Part shown: positions 9,726 through 20,241 of the stretch, in pieces
How the letters are laid out: each line of letters starts with the position of its first letter
Numbering within the stretch: the stretch's first letter is position 1
The notes under the pieces: generated by a model
Told to the model about the DNA's origin: nothing
What the model saw: the letters and a program-made list of their open reading frames with translations, nothing else
Database searches by the model: none
Translations under genes and position numbers: made by a program
From: an uncultured Clostridia bacterium
GTDB lineage: Bacteria > Bacillota > Clostridia > Oscillospirales > Oscillospiraceae
Direction of reading: 5' to 3'
NCBI GenBank assembly: GCA_946412355.1
Contig: CAMKGX010000001.1
Span: 62,001-126,000 of the forward strand
Length of the DNA: 64,000 nucleotides

Positions 9726-11076
9726 TCGCAGAAGAATCCTGCATGCCCTTATCGCCATCTTCACCGCGCTGGTGCTGTGGGTCTATGTGGACAACAGGAG
9801 CAGCGCCGAGAGCAAGATGACCGTCCGTGACATCCCGGTGGAATTCGTGGGTGAGGACACCAGCCTGGCGGACAAAAATCTGATGCTCCTGTCGGGCTAC
9901 GACACCACCGTGGACCTGCGGCTGAAAGGGCCCCGCAAGGTGCTGTGGCAGATGGACACCGAGGCCATCCGGGTGGTGGTGGATTGCAGCAGCATCACCG
10001 AGGAGGGCCAGCAGTCCCTGGACTACACGGTGCGCTACCCCGACAGCGTGTCCCGTTCCAGCGTGTCGGTGGACAGCGCCAGCGTGTACACCATCACGGT
10101 GACGGTGGGCGAGCTGTATAAGAAGGAAGTGCCGGTGCAGTGCGACGTCATCGGCCAGGTGGCCGACGGATACTTCGCCGGAGACCTGCAGCTTGACGTG
10201 GATACGCTGACGCTGCGGGCGCCCCGGGAGGATTTGCTGAACGTGAGCTACGCCAAGGTGTCGCTGACCGTCAGCGGCGCCACCTCCACGGTGGTGGAGG
10301 CGCTGGAATACACCCTCTATGACTATAACAACGTGCCGGTGGTCAACAGCAACATCCGCAGCTCCACCAAGCTGATCCAGGCCATTCTGCCGGTGCGCAC
10401 CGTGAAGGAGGTGCCCCTGGCCATCGACCTGGTGGGCGTGCCCACCAACCTGGATGGCAGCGTGGAGTACACCATCGACCCGGAGACTGTGCAGATCATG
10501 GGCGAGGCGGAGACGCTGGAGAACGTGAGCAGCATCGTGCTGGATAAGGTTTACGTGGAGGATCTCAGCGGCTATCAGACCTTCAACTACGACATCATTC
10601 CCCCGGTGGGCACCACGCTGGTGTCCGACATCACGGTGGCCACGGTGTCCATCATCTCCGAGGGCGCCGGCGAGCTGACACTGGAGCTCAGCGACATCAC
10701 CACCGAGAACGTGGCGGACGGTCTGCGGGCCACCATCAGCGACAGTGTGACGCTGACGCTGTGGGGGCAGAACGACCTGCTGAGCCAGGTGACGGCGGCA
10801 GACGTGATGGCCCGGGTGGATTTGACCGACATCACCGAGGAGGGCACCTACGAGCTGCCCCTGTCGCTGACGCTGACGGGGTATGACAAAGTCACCATCA
10901 AGGGCGACTACACCGTGACCGTGGAGGTGACGGCCCGCAGCGGTGAGGAGACCGAGGAGGGCACCGCCGACAGCGGGAACAACATCGGCAGCGGGAACAA
11001 CACCGGCAGCGGGAACAACACCGGCAGCGGGAACAACACCGGCAGCGGCAATACCGGCAGCACCGGCGGCAACTGA
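9712..11076 (+). CDS. cdaR: YbbR-domain protein CdaR
   Basis: N-terminal TM, repeated YbbR-like domains, overlaps cdaA. Confidence 0.92.
   Translation: MEKSNRRRILHALIAIFTALVLWVYVDNRSSAESKMTVRDIPVEFVGEDTSLADKNLMLLSGYDTTVDLRLKGPRKVLWQMDTEAIRVVVDCSSITEEGQQSLDYTVRYPDSVSRSSVSVDSASVYTITVTVGELYKKEVPVQCDVIGQVADGYFAGDLQLDVDTLTLRAPREDLLNVSYAKVSLTVSGATSTVVEALEYTLYDYNNVPVVNSNIRSSTKLIQAILPVRTVKEVPLAIDLVGVPTNLDGSVEYTIDPETVQIMGEAETLENVSSIVLDKVYVEDLSGYQTFNYDIIPPVGTTLVSDITVATVSIISEGAGELTLELSDITTENVADGLRATISDSVTLTLWGQNDLLSQVTAADVMARVDLTDITEEGTYELPLSLTLTGYDKVTIKGDYTVTVEVTARSGEETEEGTADSGNNIGSGNNTGSGNNTGSGNNTGSGNTGSTGGN
10971..11060 (+). repeat. In-frame 18-bp tandem repeat (GGCAGCGGGAACAACACC) encoding GSGNNT
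   Basis: Direct reading; about 4-5 units at the cdaR C-terminus. Confidence 0.9.
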
Positions 11077-11094
11077 GCAAAGGAAGGGATACGA

Positions 11095-11499
11095 GTGACC
11101 CAAATCGCAACTGTGGAACGGCTGCTGGACGGCGGCTACGCGGAGATTTCCGTGCCCCGCAAGACGGCCTGCGGCCATGACTGCGAGGAGTGCGCCGGCT
11201 GCGGCGTGACGGGACAGGCTGTGCGCGCCAAGGCCAAGAACGACGTGGGCGCCAAGCCGGGGGAAAAAGTAGTGGTGGAGAGCAGCACCAAAAAGCTCTT
11301 CGGCGTCATCGCCCTGGTGTATGTGCTGCCCATCGTGTGCTTTCTGCTGGGCTACTTCCTGTCGGAGGGGCTGGGGGAGAACTGGCGCTACGCCATCGCC
11401 GTGGCGGCGGCGGCGCTGAGCCTGATTCCCAGCGTGGTGTATGACCGCTACGCCCGGCGCCACGACAGCCTCACCTACCGGATTCTCCGCCTGTTCTGA
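11095..11499 (+). CDS. SoxR-reducing system protein RseC family
   Basis: CGHDCEECAGC cysteine cluster plus two TM helices. Confidence 0.85.
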   Translation: MTQIATVERLLDGGYAEISVPRKTACGHDCEECAGCGVTGQAVRAKAKNDVGAKPGEKVVVESSTKKLFGVIALVYVLPIVCFLLGYFLSEGLGENWRYAIAVAAAALSLIPSVVYDRYARRHDSLTYRILRLF

Positions 11500-12383
11500 T
11501 GTTCGGCTACGTACACGCGGCAGACGACGTGCTGTCCCAGGAGGACAGGCAGCGCTACCAAAGCGTTTACTGCGGGCTGTGCCACGCCCTGGGGCGGCGG
11601 TACGGCCTGGCGGGGCGGATGATTCTGAATTTCGATTTGACGTTTCTGGCTATGCTGTTGCAGGAGGGGAGCTGCGGCACCTGTGAGAAGCGATGCCTTG
11701 CCCATCCCATTAAGGCAAGGACGTGCCAGCAGGGCAGCGACACCCTGGACACAGCGGCGGATATGAGCGTAATTCTCACCTGGTGGCAGGTGCAGGACGG
11801 CATCGCCGACCACGGCTTCTTCAGGGGCGTTAAATACCGCTTTGCGGCACTGTTTCTCCGGCGGGCCTACCGCAGGGCCAAAGCGTATCAGCCGGATTTC
11901 GACGCCGCGACGCAGCGGCAGCTTCGTGACCTGGCGGAGATGGAGCGGCGGGGAGAGCCCTCCCTGGACGCCCCGGCAGACGCCTTTGCCCGGCTGCTTG
12001 CCGCGGCGGCGGAGGGAGCAAAGGACCCTGTCAAGCGCCGGGTGCTGGGGCAGATGCTGTACCACCTGGGGAGATGGATCTACCTGGTGGACGCGGCGGA
12101 CGACCTAACAAAAGACGTGAAAAGCGGCGGCTACAACCCGCTGCCCCGGCGGTATGACCTGCCGGAGGGCAAGCTGACGGAGGAGGCACGGCGGGATTTA
12201 TCCATGACGCTGGACAGCTCCGTTCGGGCTATGGCGGCGGCCTTTGAGCTGTGGGATTTCGGTGAAAACCGAGGTATCATTGAAAATATCGTCTATCAAG
12301 GACTTTACGCGGTGGGCGGGGCTGTGCTGAACGGCACCTACCGCCGCAGAATACGCAGGAAAGGGGGACATGCCCATGCGTGA
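11499..12383 (+). CDS. DUF5685 family protein
   Basis: MFGYV...[46 protein letters not shown]. Confidence 0.75.
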   Translation: MFGYVHAADDVLSQEDRQRYQSVYCGLCHALGRRYGLAGRMILNFDLTFLAMLLQEGSCGTCEKRCLAHPIKARTCQQGSDTLDTAADMSVILTWWQVQDGIADHGFFRGVKYRFAALFLRRAYRRAKAYQPDFDAATQRQLRDLAEMERRGEPSLDAPADAFARLLAAAAEGAKDPVKRRVLGQMLYHLGRWIYLVDAADDLTKDVKSGGYNPLPRRYDLPEGKLTEEARRDLSMTLDSSVRAMAAAFELWDFGENRGIIENIVYQGLYAVGGAVLNGTYRRRIRRKGGHAHA

Positions 12384-13017
12384 TCCCTACCAGGTGCTGG
12401 GTGTGCCCAGTACGGCCAGCGACGACGAGGTGAAGAAAGCCTATCGGGACCTGGCCCGGAAATACCACCCGGACAACTACCAGGACAACCCCCTGGCCGA
12501 CCTGGCCCAGGAGCGGATGAAGGAGATCAACGAAGCCTACGAGGAGGTGCAGGCCCAGCGCAAGCGGGGCGGGGCGTCCTCCTCCGGCAGCTACGGCAAT
12601 CCCGGCAGCAGCTACGGCTACCAAAGCGGCACCTACGGCTACCAGAACACCGGCTACGGCGGGGCGTCCGGCCGGGTGCGCATGGCCATTCAGCAGGGCG
12701 ATTTGAACCTGGCGGAGGAGCTGCTGAACGCCCAGCGGGACCACGACGCGGAGTGGAACTTCCTCAAGGGCGTGATTTGCAACCGCCGGGGCTGGATGGA
12801 CGAGGCACGGCGGTATTTCCAGACGGCGGTGCAGATGGCCCCGGACAACCCGGAGTACCAGCACGCGCTGGACAGGATGGAGGGCCGCAACACCAACCGC
12901 TACAACCCCTACGGCGGCACGCTGCGGACGGTGGACTGCATGGACGGGCCCTGCCGGTACCTGACGCTGGCTGCTATATGCAGCGCCTTCGCCGGTTTTC
13001 CGATCTGCTGCTATTGA
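12370..13017 (+). CDS. J-domain protein with TPR-like region
   Basis: [37 protein letters not shown] with HPD motif. Confidence 0.92.
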   Translation: MPMRDPYQVLGVPSTASDDEVKKAYRDLARKYHPDNYQDNPLADLAQERMKEINEAYEEVQAQRKRGGASSSGSYGNPGSSYGYQSGTYGYQNTGYGGASGRVRMAIQQGDLNLAEELLNAQRDHDAEWNFLKGVICNRRGWMDEARRYFQTAVQMAPDNPEYQHALDRMEGRNTNRYNPYGGTLRTVDCMDGPCRYLTLAAICSAFAGFPICCY

Positions 13018-13039
13018 GGGGAATTGAGGAGGAGAGAAC

Positions 13040-13915
13040 GTGATCAAGAGCATGACAGGCTACGGCCGGGCCCGGGAGAACCGGAACGGCCGGGATATTA
13101 CCGTGGAGGTGCGCAGCGTCAACAACCGGTACTTAGACTGCACCGTGAAGCTGCCCCGGGCCTACATCTTCGCCGAGGACGCGGTGAAGACCAGGGTGCA
13201 GAAGGCGGTGAGCCGGGGCAAGGTGGACGTGTTTATCACCATGGAGAGCGCCGGGTCGGATGACGCGGTGGTGACGGTGAATGAGCCGCTGGCCCGGGCG
13301 TACTGCAAGGCGCTGGCACAGCTGGAGACCCTGGGCGCCAAGGGCGGCGTGACGGCGGTGGAGCTGGCAAGGTTCCCCGACGTGGTGACGGTGACCAAGG
13401 CGGAGGAGGATTTGGAGGCCATTGCCGGCGACATCTGCGCCGTGCTGGACCAGGCTTTGGCGGCCTACAACGATATGCGGGCCGTGGAGGGCCGGAAGCT
13501 GGCGGAGGACATCGTCAGCCGGGCCGGCACCATCGAGCAGTGCGTGGGCGTGGTGGAGGAGCGCTCCCCCCAGACGGTGGAGGAGTACCGCCAGAAGCTG
13601 TTTGCCAAAATGCAGGAGGTGTTGGGCTCCACCAACATCGACGAGGGCCGGATTTTGCAGGAGGCCGCCATCTACGCCGACAAGGTGGCGGTGGACGAGG
13701 AGACGGTGCGTCTGCGCAGCCACATCGCCCAGCTCCGCACCATGGTGGAGAGCGTGAAGCCGGTGGGCCGGGATATGGATTTCCTGGTGCAGGAGTTCAA
13801 CCGGGAGTGCAACACCATCGGCTCCAAGTGCAAGGATTTGCGCATCACCGAAACCGTTTTGCAGATGAAGGCGGAGGTGGAGAAAATCCGCGAGCAGGTG
13901 CAGAACGTGGAGTGA
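13040..13915 (+). CDS. YicC family endoribonuclease-like protein
   Basis: MIKSMTGYGRARE...VRSVNNRYLD; IGSKCKDLRITETVLQMKAEVEKIREQVQNVE. Confidence 0.95.
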   Translation: MIKSMTGYGRARENRNGRDITVEVRSVNNRYLDCTVKLPRAYIFAEDAVKTRVQKAVSRGKVDVFITMESAGSDDAVVTVNEPLARAYCKALAQLETLGAKGGVTAVELARFPDVVTVTKAEEDLEAIAGDICAVLDQALAAYNDMRAVEGRKLAEDIVSRAGTIEQCVGVVEERSPQTVEEYRQKLFAKMQEVLGSTNIDEGRILQEAAIYADKVAVDEETVRLRSHIAQLRTMVESVKPVGRDMDFLVQEFNRECNTIGSKCKDLRITETVLQMKAEVEKIREQVQNVE

Positions 13916-13923
13916 GGTAGGAG

Positions 13924-14187
13924 ATGGAATTTATCCACATCGGTTTTGGCAGCCTGGTGTCCGCCGGGCGGCTGATTTCCGTGGTCAGCCCCGACAGCGC
14001 GCCCATCAAGCGATTGGTGCAGGAGGCCAGAGACCGCGGCATGCTCATTGACGCCACCTATGGCCGCAAGACGGCGGCGGTGCTGATTATGGACTCGGAT
14101 CACGTGATCCTGTCCCCCTTGGCTACCGACAAGCTGGCGGCCCGGCTGGGCATGAGCGTAGCAGATTTAGCAGAGGACGAGGAGTAA
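13924..14187 (+). CDS. remA: RemA/DUF370 family regulator
   Basis: [63 protein letters not shown]. Confidence 0.95.
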   Translation: MEFIHIGFGSLVSAGRLISVVSPDSAPIKRLVQEARDRGMLIDATYGRKTAAVLIMDSDHVILSPLATDKLAARLGMSVADLAEDEE

Positions 14188-14190
14188 GCA

Positions 14191-14790
14191 ATGGAGAGAA
14201 AGGGAAAAGCATTTATCATTTCCGGCCCATCCGGCGTGGGCAAAAGTACGGTGTTGAAGGCGCTGTTTGAGGGGCGGGACGACCTGTATTTCTCGGTGTC
14301 CGCCACCACGCGGGACCCACGGCCCGGCGAGGTGAACGGGCAGCATTACCACTTCATCTCCCCGGAGCAGTTTATGCAGTGGATCAACGAGGACGCCTTT
14401 TTGGAGTACGCCCAGTATGTGGGCAATTTCTACGGCACGCCCATGCGCTACGTGGACGAGGCCATGGAGGCGGGCAAGGACGTGATTCTGGACATCGAGG
14501 TGCAGGGCGCCATGCAGGTGATTGCCAAGCGGCCCGACACCATCCGCATTTTCATCGCGCCCCCCGACTGGGACGAGCTGGAGCGGCGCCTCACCATGCG
14601 GGGCACCGACACCCCGGAGAAGATTCAGCAGCGGCTGCTGCGGGCCAAGGTGGAGATGAAAACCGCCATGGACTATGATTACTTCGTCATTAATTCCACC
14701 GTTGAAAACGCCGTGGCGGAGCTGCGGGCCATTATCCTGGCCGAGCATTGCCGCATTGATGAGCGTATGGACGAGTTGATGAACATATAA
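14191..14790 (+). CDS. gmk: Guanylate kinase
   Basis: IISGPSGVGKSTVLKAL, SATTRDPRPGEVNGQHYHFIS. Confidence 0.97.
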   Translation: MERKGKAFIISGPSGVGKSTVLKALFEGRDDLYFSVSATTRDPRPGEVNGQHYHFISPEQFMQWINEDAFLEYAQYVGNFYGTPMRYVDEAMEAGKDVILDIEVQGAMQVIAKRPDTIRIFIAPPDWDELERRLTMRGTDTPEKIQQRLLRAKVEMKTAMDYDYFVINSTVENAVAELRAIILAEHCRIDERMDELMNI

Positions 14791-14809
14791 TATTATTCGG
14801 AAAGGAAGA

Positions 14810-15031
14810 TTGATTATTATGATGCTGTATCCTGCGATGAACAAACTCAACGAGTATATCCCCAACCGGTATATGATGGTGAACGTGGTGGCGCGCCGCG
14901 CCCGCCAGCTTGCCGCCGAGGCGGAGATGGCCGAGGAGCATTTGGCCGAAAAGCCCGTGACGATGGCCATCAACGAGGTGGCCGAGGGCAAGTTCGACCT
15001 CCACAACATGGAGGAGATTCGGGAGGACTAA
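14810..15031 (+). CDS. rpoZ: RNA polymerase omega subunit
   Basis: NRYMMVNVVARRARQLAAEAE; position between gmk and priA; ATG at 14819/14822 may be the start. Confidence 0.9.
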   Translation: MIIMMLYPAMNKLNEYIPNRYMMVNVVARRARQLAAEAEMAEEHLAEKPVTMAINEVAEGKFDLHNMEEIRED

Positions 15032-15065
15032 CCAAAAATGATCCGGGAAAGGGGGCGCTGATACG

Positions 15066-17468
15066 GTGAGTCAAGTGGCAAAAATCGCCGTGGAAGCGGC
15101 CCCTTATGCCGCGGACAAGCCCTTTTCCTACCTGGTGGGCGATACCGCCGCCAAGGTGGGCTGCCGGGTGCTGGTGCCCTTTGGACGGGGCAACCGCACC
15201 AGCGAGGGCGTGGTGCTGTCCATCACCGACGAGACACCCCAGGGGCAGCTGAAAACCATCCGCACGGTACTGGACGAGGAGCCGCTGCTGGGGGAGAAGG
15301 AGATACGGCTGGCGCTGTGGATGCACCAGCGGTATTTCTGCACCGTGTATGAGGCGGTGCGCACCATTCTGCCGGCGGCGGTGTGGTACCAGCACAAGGA
15401 GCTTTGGCAGCGCTGCGGCGATGGATTGCCTGACGCCGGGGACGAGCCGCTTTGGGAGATTCTTTCCGAGGGCCCGGTGGCGCTGGACACGCTGATGGCC
15501 CAGTTCGGCCCGGGGGTGACGGATACACTCCACCGGCTGGAAAAACAGGGCCTGGCGCGCCGGGACATACAGTCCCAGCGGAAAATCAGCGACAGGCAGC
15601 AGACCATGGCGGCCCTGCGTGTCAACGGGGAAGAGGCCATGGAGCAGGCCCGGCGCAAAGGAAAAAGCGGGCAGAAGATGGCGGACGCCATCGCCTTTTT
15701 GTCCCGCAACGGGGCCACACTGGTCCATGACCTGTGCTACTTTGCCGGGGTGTCCCGACAGACGGTGAACAGCCTGGTGAAGCACGAGCTGGTGACGCTG
15801 TGGCAGGAGGAGACGTATCGCATCCGGCCCCACGGCAGCGGTGAGGCGACCCCCATCGTGCTCAACGATGAGCAGCAGCAGGTGTACGACCACGTGCTGT
15901 CCCAGACGGGGGAGGCGGGGGTGACGCTGTTGCAGGGCGTCACCGGCAGCGGCAAGACGCTGGTGTATATCCGCCTGGCCCAGGCGCTGCTGGCGCAGGG
16001 CAAGTCGGTGATGATTCTGGTACCGGAGATTGCCCTGACGCCCCAGATGATGGATCGCTTTTCCGCCTATTTCGGCGACGAGGTGGCCCTTCTGCACAGC
16101 GCCCTTCCCATGACGGAGCGGTACGACCAGTGGAAGCGCATCCGCCGGGGGGAGGCCCACATCGTGCTGGGCACCCGCAGCGCCGTGTTTGCGCCCCTTG
16201 CCAACATCGGCCTCATTGTGCTGGACGAGGAGCAGGAGAGCTCCTATGAGTCGGAGACCGCCCCCAGCTACCACGCCAGGGACGTGGCCAAGTTCCGCTG
16301 CGCCCAGGAGGGGGCCCGGCTGCTGCTGGGCAGCGCCACCCCCACGGTGGAGACGGCGTGGCTGGCCCGCCACGGGGAGTACCGGTGGGAGCAGCTCCGG
16401 CGGCGCTATAACGACCAGCGGCTGCCCCGGGTGATTATCGCCGACATGCGGCAGGAGCTGAAGCGGGGCAACGTGGGCTGCATCAGTGAGGAATTGCGGC
16501 GGGAGCTGGCGGAAAACCTCTCCCGGGGGGAGCAGAGTATTCTCTTTCTCAACCGCCGGGGGGCCAGCCGTGAGGTGGTGTGCCCAAGCTGCGGCTACGT
16601 GCCCCAGTGCCCCCGGTGCAGCGTGTATCTCACCTATCACAGCGCCAACGGGCGGATGATGTGCCACTACTGCGGCTATTCAGAGCCGGCGGAGGCGATT
16701 TGCCCCCACTGCGGCAGCGCTATGAAGCAGGTGGGTGTGGGCACCCAGAAGGCGGCGGAGGAGCTGGCGCAGCTTTTCCCCGGTGTGGAGGTGCTGCGGA
16801 TGGACGCCGACACGGTGGGCAGCGGCCACGAGGCCATTTTGCGCCGCTTTGATGAGGAGAAAATACCCATCCTGCTGGGCACCCAGATGGTGGCCAAGGG
16901 GCTGGATTTTGAAAATGTGACTCTGGTGGGTGTGCTGGCGGCGGACATGGGCCTGTACGTGGACCATTACCGGGCGGCGGAGCGCACCTTCAGCCTGCTG
17001 ACCCAGGTGGTGGGCCGGGCAGGCCGGGGCGAGAAGGCGGGCAGGGCGGTGATCCAGACCTTTACGCCGGAAAACGAGGTGATTCTCTCCGCGGCGGAGC
17101 AGAATTACGACCGGTTTTATGAGGGCGAATGCCGCCTGCGGCAGATGCGCCATGAGCCGCCCTTTGCGGATTTGTTCCGGCTGACCGTCACCGGCATGGA
17201 CGAGGGACAGGTGCTGCGCGCTGCGGTGCGGCTGCGGGACAGCCTGTGCCGGGAGGTGGAAAAGCCTCTGTATGCCGGGGTGCGGGTCATCGGCCCGGCG
17301 CCCTATCCGGTGGTGCGGGTGAACATGCGCTACCGCTACCGCATTACCGTGGCGGGAAAGAATGACAAGACGCTGCGCTCGCTGATTGCCGCCTATCTGG
17401 TGGCCTTTTCGCAGCAGAAGGAAAACCGTGAACTGCATCTTTTTGCGGATTGCAATCTGATGGATTGA
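15066..17468 (+). CDS. priA: Primosomal protein N' (helicase PriA)
   Basis: GVTGSGKTLVYIRLAQ, LDEEQESSYESETAPSYHARDVA, CPSCGYVPQCPRC zinc ribbons. Confidence 0.97.
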   Translation: MSQVAKIAVEAAPYAADKPFSYLVGDTAAKVGCRVLVPFGRGNRTSEGVVLSITDETPQGQLKTIRTVLDEEPLLGEKEIRLALWMHQRYFCTVYEAVRTILPAAVWYQHKELWQRCGDGLPDAGDEPLWEILSEGPVALDTLMAQFGPGVTDTLHRLEKQGLARRDIQSQRKISDRQQTMAALRVNGEEAMEQARRKGKSGQKMADAIAFLSRNGATLVHDLCYFAGVSRQTVNSLVKHELVTLWQEETYRIRPHGSGEATPIVLNDEQQQVYDHVLSQTGEAGVTLLQGVTGSGKTLVYIRLAQALLAQGKSVMILVPEIALTPQMMDRFSAYFGDEVALLHSALPMTERYDQWKRIRRGEAHIVLGTRSAVFAPLANIGLIVLDEEQESSYESETAPSYHARDVAKFRCAQEGARLLLGSATPTVETAWLARHGEYRWEQLRRRYNDQRLPRVIIADMRQELKRGNVGCISEELRRELAENLSRGEQSILFLNRRGASREVVCPSCGYVPQCPRCSVYLTYHSANGRMMCHYCGYSEPAEAICPHCGSAMKQVGVGTQKAAEELAQLFPGVEVLRMDADTVGSGHEAILRRFDEEKIPILLGTQMVAKGLDFENVTLVGVLAADMGLYVDHYRAAERTFSLLTQVVGRAGRGEKAGRAVIQTFTPENEVILSAAEQNYDRFYEGECRLRQMRHEPPFADLFRLTVTGMDEGQVLRAAVRLRDSLCREVEKPLYAGVRVIGPAPYPVVRVNMRYRYRITVAGKNDKTLRSLIAAYLVAFSQQKENRELHLFADCNLMD

Positions 17469-17471
17469 GGT

Positions 17472-17978
17472 GTGAATATGGCTTTACGAAAGATTGTTTT
17501 GCAGGGCGACGAGATTTTGAAGAAAAAATGCCGCCCGGTGACAGAGTTTAACGACCGGCTGCATACGCTGCTGGACGACATGACCGACACGCTCATCGAC
17601 TCCGGCGGCGTGGGTCTGGCGGCGCCCCAGGTGGGGGTGCTGCGCCGGGTGTGCGTGGTGATGAACGAGGATGAGGAGATTTTGGAGCTGGTAAACCCGG
17701 AGATTATCTACACCGAGGGGGAGCAGACCGGCCTGGAGGGCTGCCTCAGCGTGCCCGGCAAGTACGGCGAGGTGACCCGGCCCAACTTCGTGCGGGTGCG
17801 GGCCCAGGACCGGGACGGCAACTGGTTTGAGGCCGAGGACGAGGGCCTTACCGCCCGGTGCTTCTGCCATGAGATCGAGCATCTGGACGGCCATTTGTTC
17901 GTGGAGCACACGGACCATCTGCTGACCGAGGAAGAGCTGGAGGAGTATATCCGCCGGCAGGAGGAAGAGGAGAACTGA
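17472..17978 (+). CDS. def: Peptide deformylase
   Basis: GVGLAAPQVG, EGCLSVPG, CHEIEHLDG; ATG at 17478 is an alternative start. Confidence 0.97.
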   Translation: MNMALRKIVLQGDEILKKKCRPVTEFNDRLHTLLDDMTDTLIDSGGVGLAAPQVGVLRRVCVVMNEDEEILELVNPEIIYTEGEQTGLEGCLSVPGKYGEVTRPNFVRVRAQDRDGNWFEAEDEGLTARCFCHEIEHLDGHLFVEHTDHLLTEEELEEYIRRQEEEEN

Positions 17979-18892
17979 TGCGTATTCTGTTTATGGGCAC
18001 GCCGGACTTCGCCGTGGCCTCCCTGCGGGCGCTGGTGGAGGCGGGGCATGAGATCTGCGGCGTGTTCACCCAGCCTGACAAGCCCAAAAACCGGGGGCAC
18101 AAAATGACACCGCCACCTGTAAAGGAATATGCCTTGACACAGAATCTGCCCGTTTTTCAGCCCTTGAAGATGAAGGACGGCACGGCGCTGGCCATCGTGC
18201 AGGAGCTGCAGCCGGAGCTGATTGTGGTGGCGGCCTATGGCCGGATTCTGCCGGAGGAGATTTTGCAGGCGGCACCCTACGGCGCCATCAACGTACACTC
18301 CTCCATTCTGCCAAAATACCGGGGCGCGGCCCCCATCAACTGGGCTATTTTGAACGGCGAGACCGTCACCGGCGACACCATTATGTATATGGCAAAAGAG
18401 CTGGACGCCGGCGACATCATCCGCTGCGCCGAGACCGCCATCGACCCCGACGAGGACGCCCAGGAGCTGACGGCGCGGCTGGCGGAGCTGGGGGCCAAAA
18501 CACTGGTGGAGGTGGTGGCGGATATGGGCCGGGGCACCGTGACGCGGACGCCCCAGGACCACAGCCGCAGCACATACGCCCCCATGCTGGACAAGACGCT
18601 GTCGCCCATGGACTTCACCCGCAGCGCCCAGGACCTCCACAACCAGGTGCGGGGGCTGATCCCCTGGCCCTGCGCCACCATGGCGCTGCAGGGCAAGACG
18701 GTGAAGGTGTTCCGCACCCAGGTGGGTGAGGAGACCTCTGCCGCACCCGGCACCATTGTGGCTGCCGATAAGAAGGGCATTGCCGTGGCCTGCGGCGACG
18801 GGCGGGTGCTGCGTATTACGGAGCTGCAGCCCGAGGGCGGCAAGCGGATGGCTGCCGCCGCCTACCTGGCGGGCCACCCCATTACCCTATGA
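17978..18892 (+). CDS. fmt: Methionyl-tRNA formyltransferase
   Basis: MRILFMGTPDFAVASLRAL; INVHSSILPKYRGAAPINWAI. Confidence 0.97.
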   Translation: MRILFMGTPDFAVASLRALVEAGHEICGVFTQPDKPKNRGHKMTPPPVKEYALTQNLPVFQPLKMKDGTALAIVQELQPELIVVAAYGRILPEEILQAAPYGAINVHSSILPKYRGAAPINWAILNGETVTGDTIMYMAKELDAGDIIRCAETAIDPDEDAQELTARLAELGAKTLVEVVADMGRGTVTRTPQDHSRSTYAPMLDKTLSPMDFTRSAQDLHNQVRGLIPWPCATMALQGKTVKVFRTQVGEETSAAPGTIVAADKKGIAVACGDGRVLRITELQPEGGKRMAAAAYLAGHPITL

Positions 18893-20232
18893 GGCGGCCG
18901 GAAAAGCCCGGCGCCCGGGATACGGCGCTGGAGGTGCTGCTGCAAATCGACCGGGCCAACGCCTGGTCCGACGGCAGCCTGAAGCGCACCATCGCCAAAA
19001 ACGGGCTGGACAGCCGGGACGCCGCCCTGGCTACGCGCCTTGCCTACGGCGTCATCCAGAACCGGCTGCTGCTGGACTACTACATCGGTGTGTGGTGCTC
19101 CCAGCGGCCCGGCCATCTGGAGCCGCTGATTCTGAATATTCTCCGCATGGGCGGGTATCAGATTTTGTTTATGGATAAGATTCCCCACCACGCCGCCGTC
19201 AGCGAGGCGGTGGACATGACCCGGCGGTGGGGCCGCCCCAAGGCCGCGGGCATGGTGAACGCCGTGCTGCGGAAATTCGTCACCAACTGGCTGGACATGC
19301 CTCCCTTGCCCCGGGACGACGAGGCCGCGTACCTGTCTATTCGGCACAGCCATCCCAAGTGGCTGGTGGAGCGGCTGTTGGCGCTGCTGGGCCGGGAGGA
19401 GGCGGAGGCCTTTCTCCGGCTGGACAACGAGATCGTGCCCACCACCATCCAGACCAACACCCTCTGCACCACCCCCGAGGCGCTGCAAAAGGAGCTGCAC
19501 GCCGCCTCCGTGGCGGCGGAGCCCCACCCCTGGCTGCCGGGCTGCTTCACCATCAGCGGCACCGGCGATTTGGAGAGGCTGGAAGCCTTCCAAAAGGGTC
19601 ACTTCATGGTGCAGGACGCCGCAGCCAAGCTGGTGGCGGCGGTGGCATCGCCGGAGAGTACTGACCGGGTGCTGGACATGTGCGCCGCGCCGGGGGGCAA
19701 GTCCTTTGCGCTGGCCATGGCTATGGGGGATAAGGGCGACATTTTAAGCTGCGACATCCACCCACACAAATTGAAGCTGATGGAGAGCGGCGCGGCTCGT
19801 CTGGGCATCCGTTCCATGCGCACGGCCCTGGCCGACGGCCGGGAGAACCACGCCGCCTGGGTGGAAAAGGCGGACATCGTGGTGGCGGACGTGCCCTGCT
19901 CCGGCCTGGGCATCATCCGCAAGAAGCCGGATATCCGCTATAAGGACCCCAAGGAGCTGGACAAGCTGCCGACGGTGCAGCGGGCCATTCTGGACAACGG
20001 CGCCACCTACGTGCGGCCCGGCGGCGTGCTGGTGTACTCCACCTGCACGGTGCTGCCCCAGGAGAACGACGGCGTGGTGGACGCCTTTTTGGCGGACCAC
20101 CCCGACTTTTGCCGGGAGCCGTTTACCCTGCCCCAGCCTTTGGGACAGTGCGACGGCAGCATTACCCTGTGGCCCCAGCGCCACGGCACCGACGGCTTTT
20201 ACATCTGCCGCCTGCGGAAACGGGCGGAATAA
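18889..20232 (+). CDS. rsmB: 16S rRNA (cytosine967-C5)-methyltransferase
   Basis: DMCAAPGGKSFALA; DVPCSGLGIIRKKPDIRY; STCTVLPQEN. Confidence 0.96.
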   Translation: MRRPEKPGARDTALEVLLQIDRANAWSDGSLKRTIAKNGLDSRDAALATRLAYGVIQNRLLLDYYIGVWCSQRPGHLEPLILNILRMGGYQILFMDKIPHHAAVSEAVDMTRRWGRPKAAGMVNAVLRKFVTNWLDMPPLPRDDEAAYLSIRHSHPKWLVERLLALLGREEAEAFLRLDNEIVPTTIQTNTLCTTPEALQKELHAASVAAEPHPWLPGCFTISGTGDLERLEAFQKGHFMVQDAAAKLVAAVASPESTDRVLDMCAAPGGKSFALAMAMGDKGDILSCDIHPHKLKLMESGAARLGIRSMRTALADGRENHAAWVEKADIVVADVPCSGLGIIRKKPDIRYKDPKELDKLPTVQRAILDNGATYVRPGGVLVYSTCTVLPQENDGVVDAFLADHPDFCREPFTLPQPLGQCDGSITLWPQRHGTDGFYICRLRKRAE

Positions 20233-20241
20233 GAGGAACCT

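Noticed and set aside
10971-11060. Possible CRISPR array
   Set aside because: 18-bp contiguous in-frame coding repeat without spacers
9574-11463. 629-aa minus-strand ORF
   Set aside because: Antisense to cdaA/cdaR/rseC with no recognizable domain; composition artefact
14970-16667. 565-aa minus-strand ORF
   Set aside because: Antisense shadow of priA
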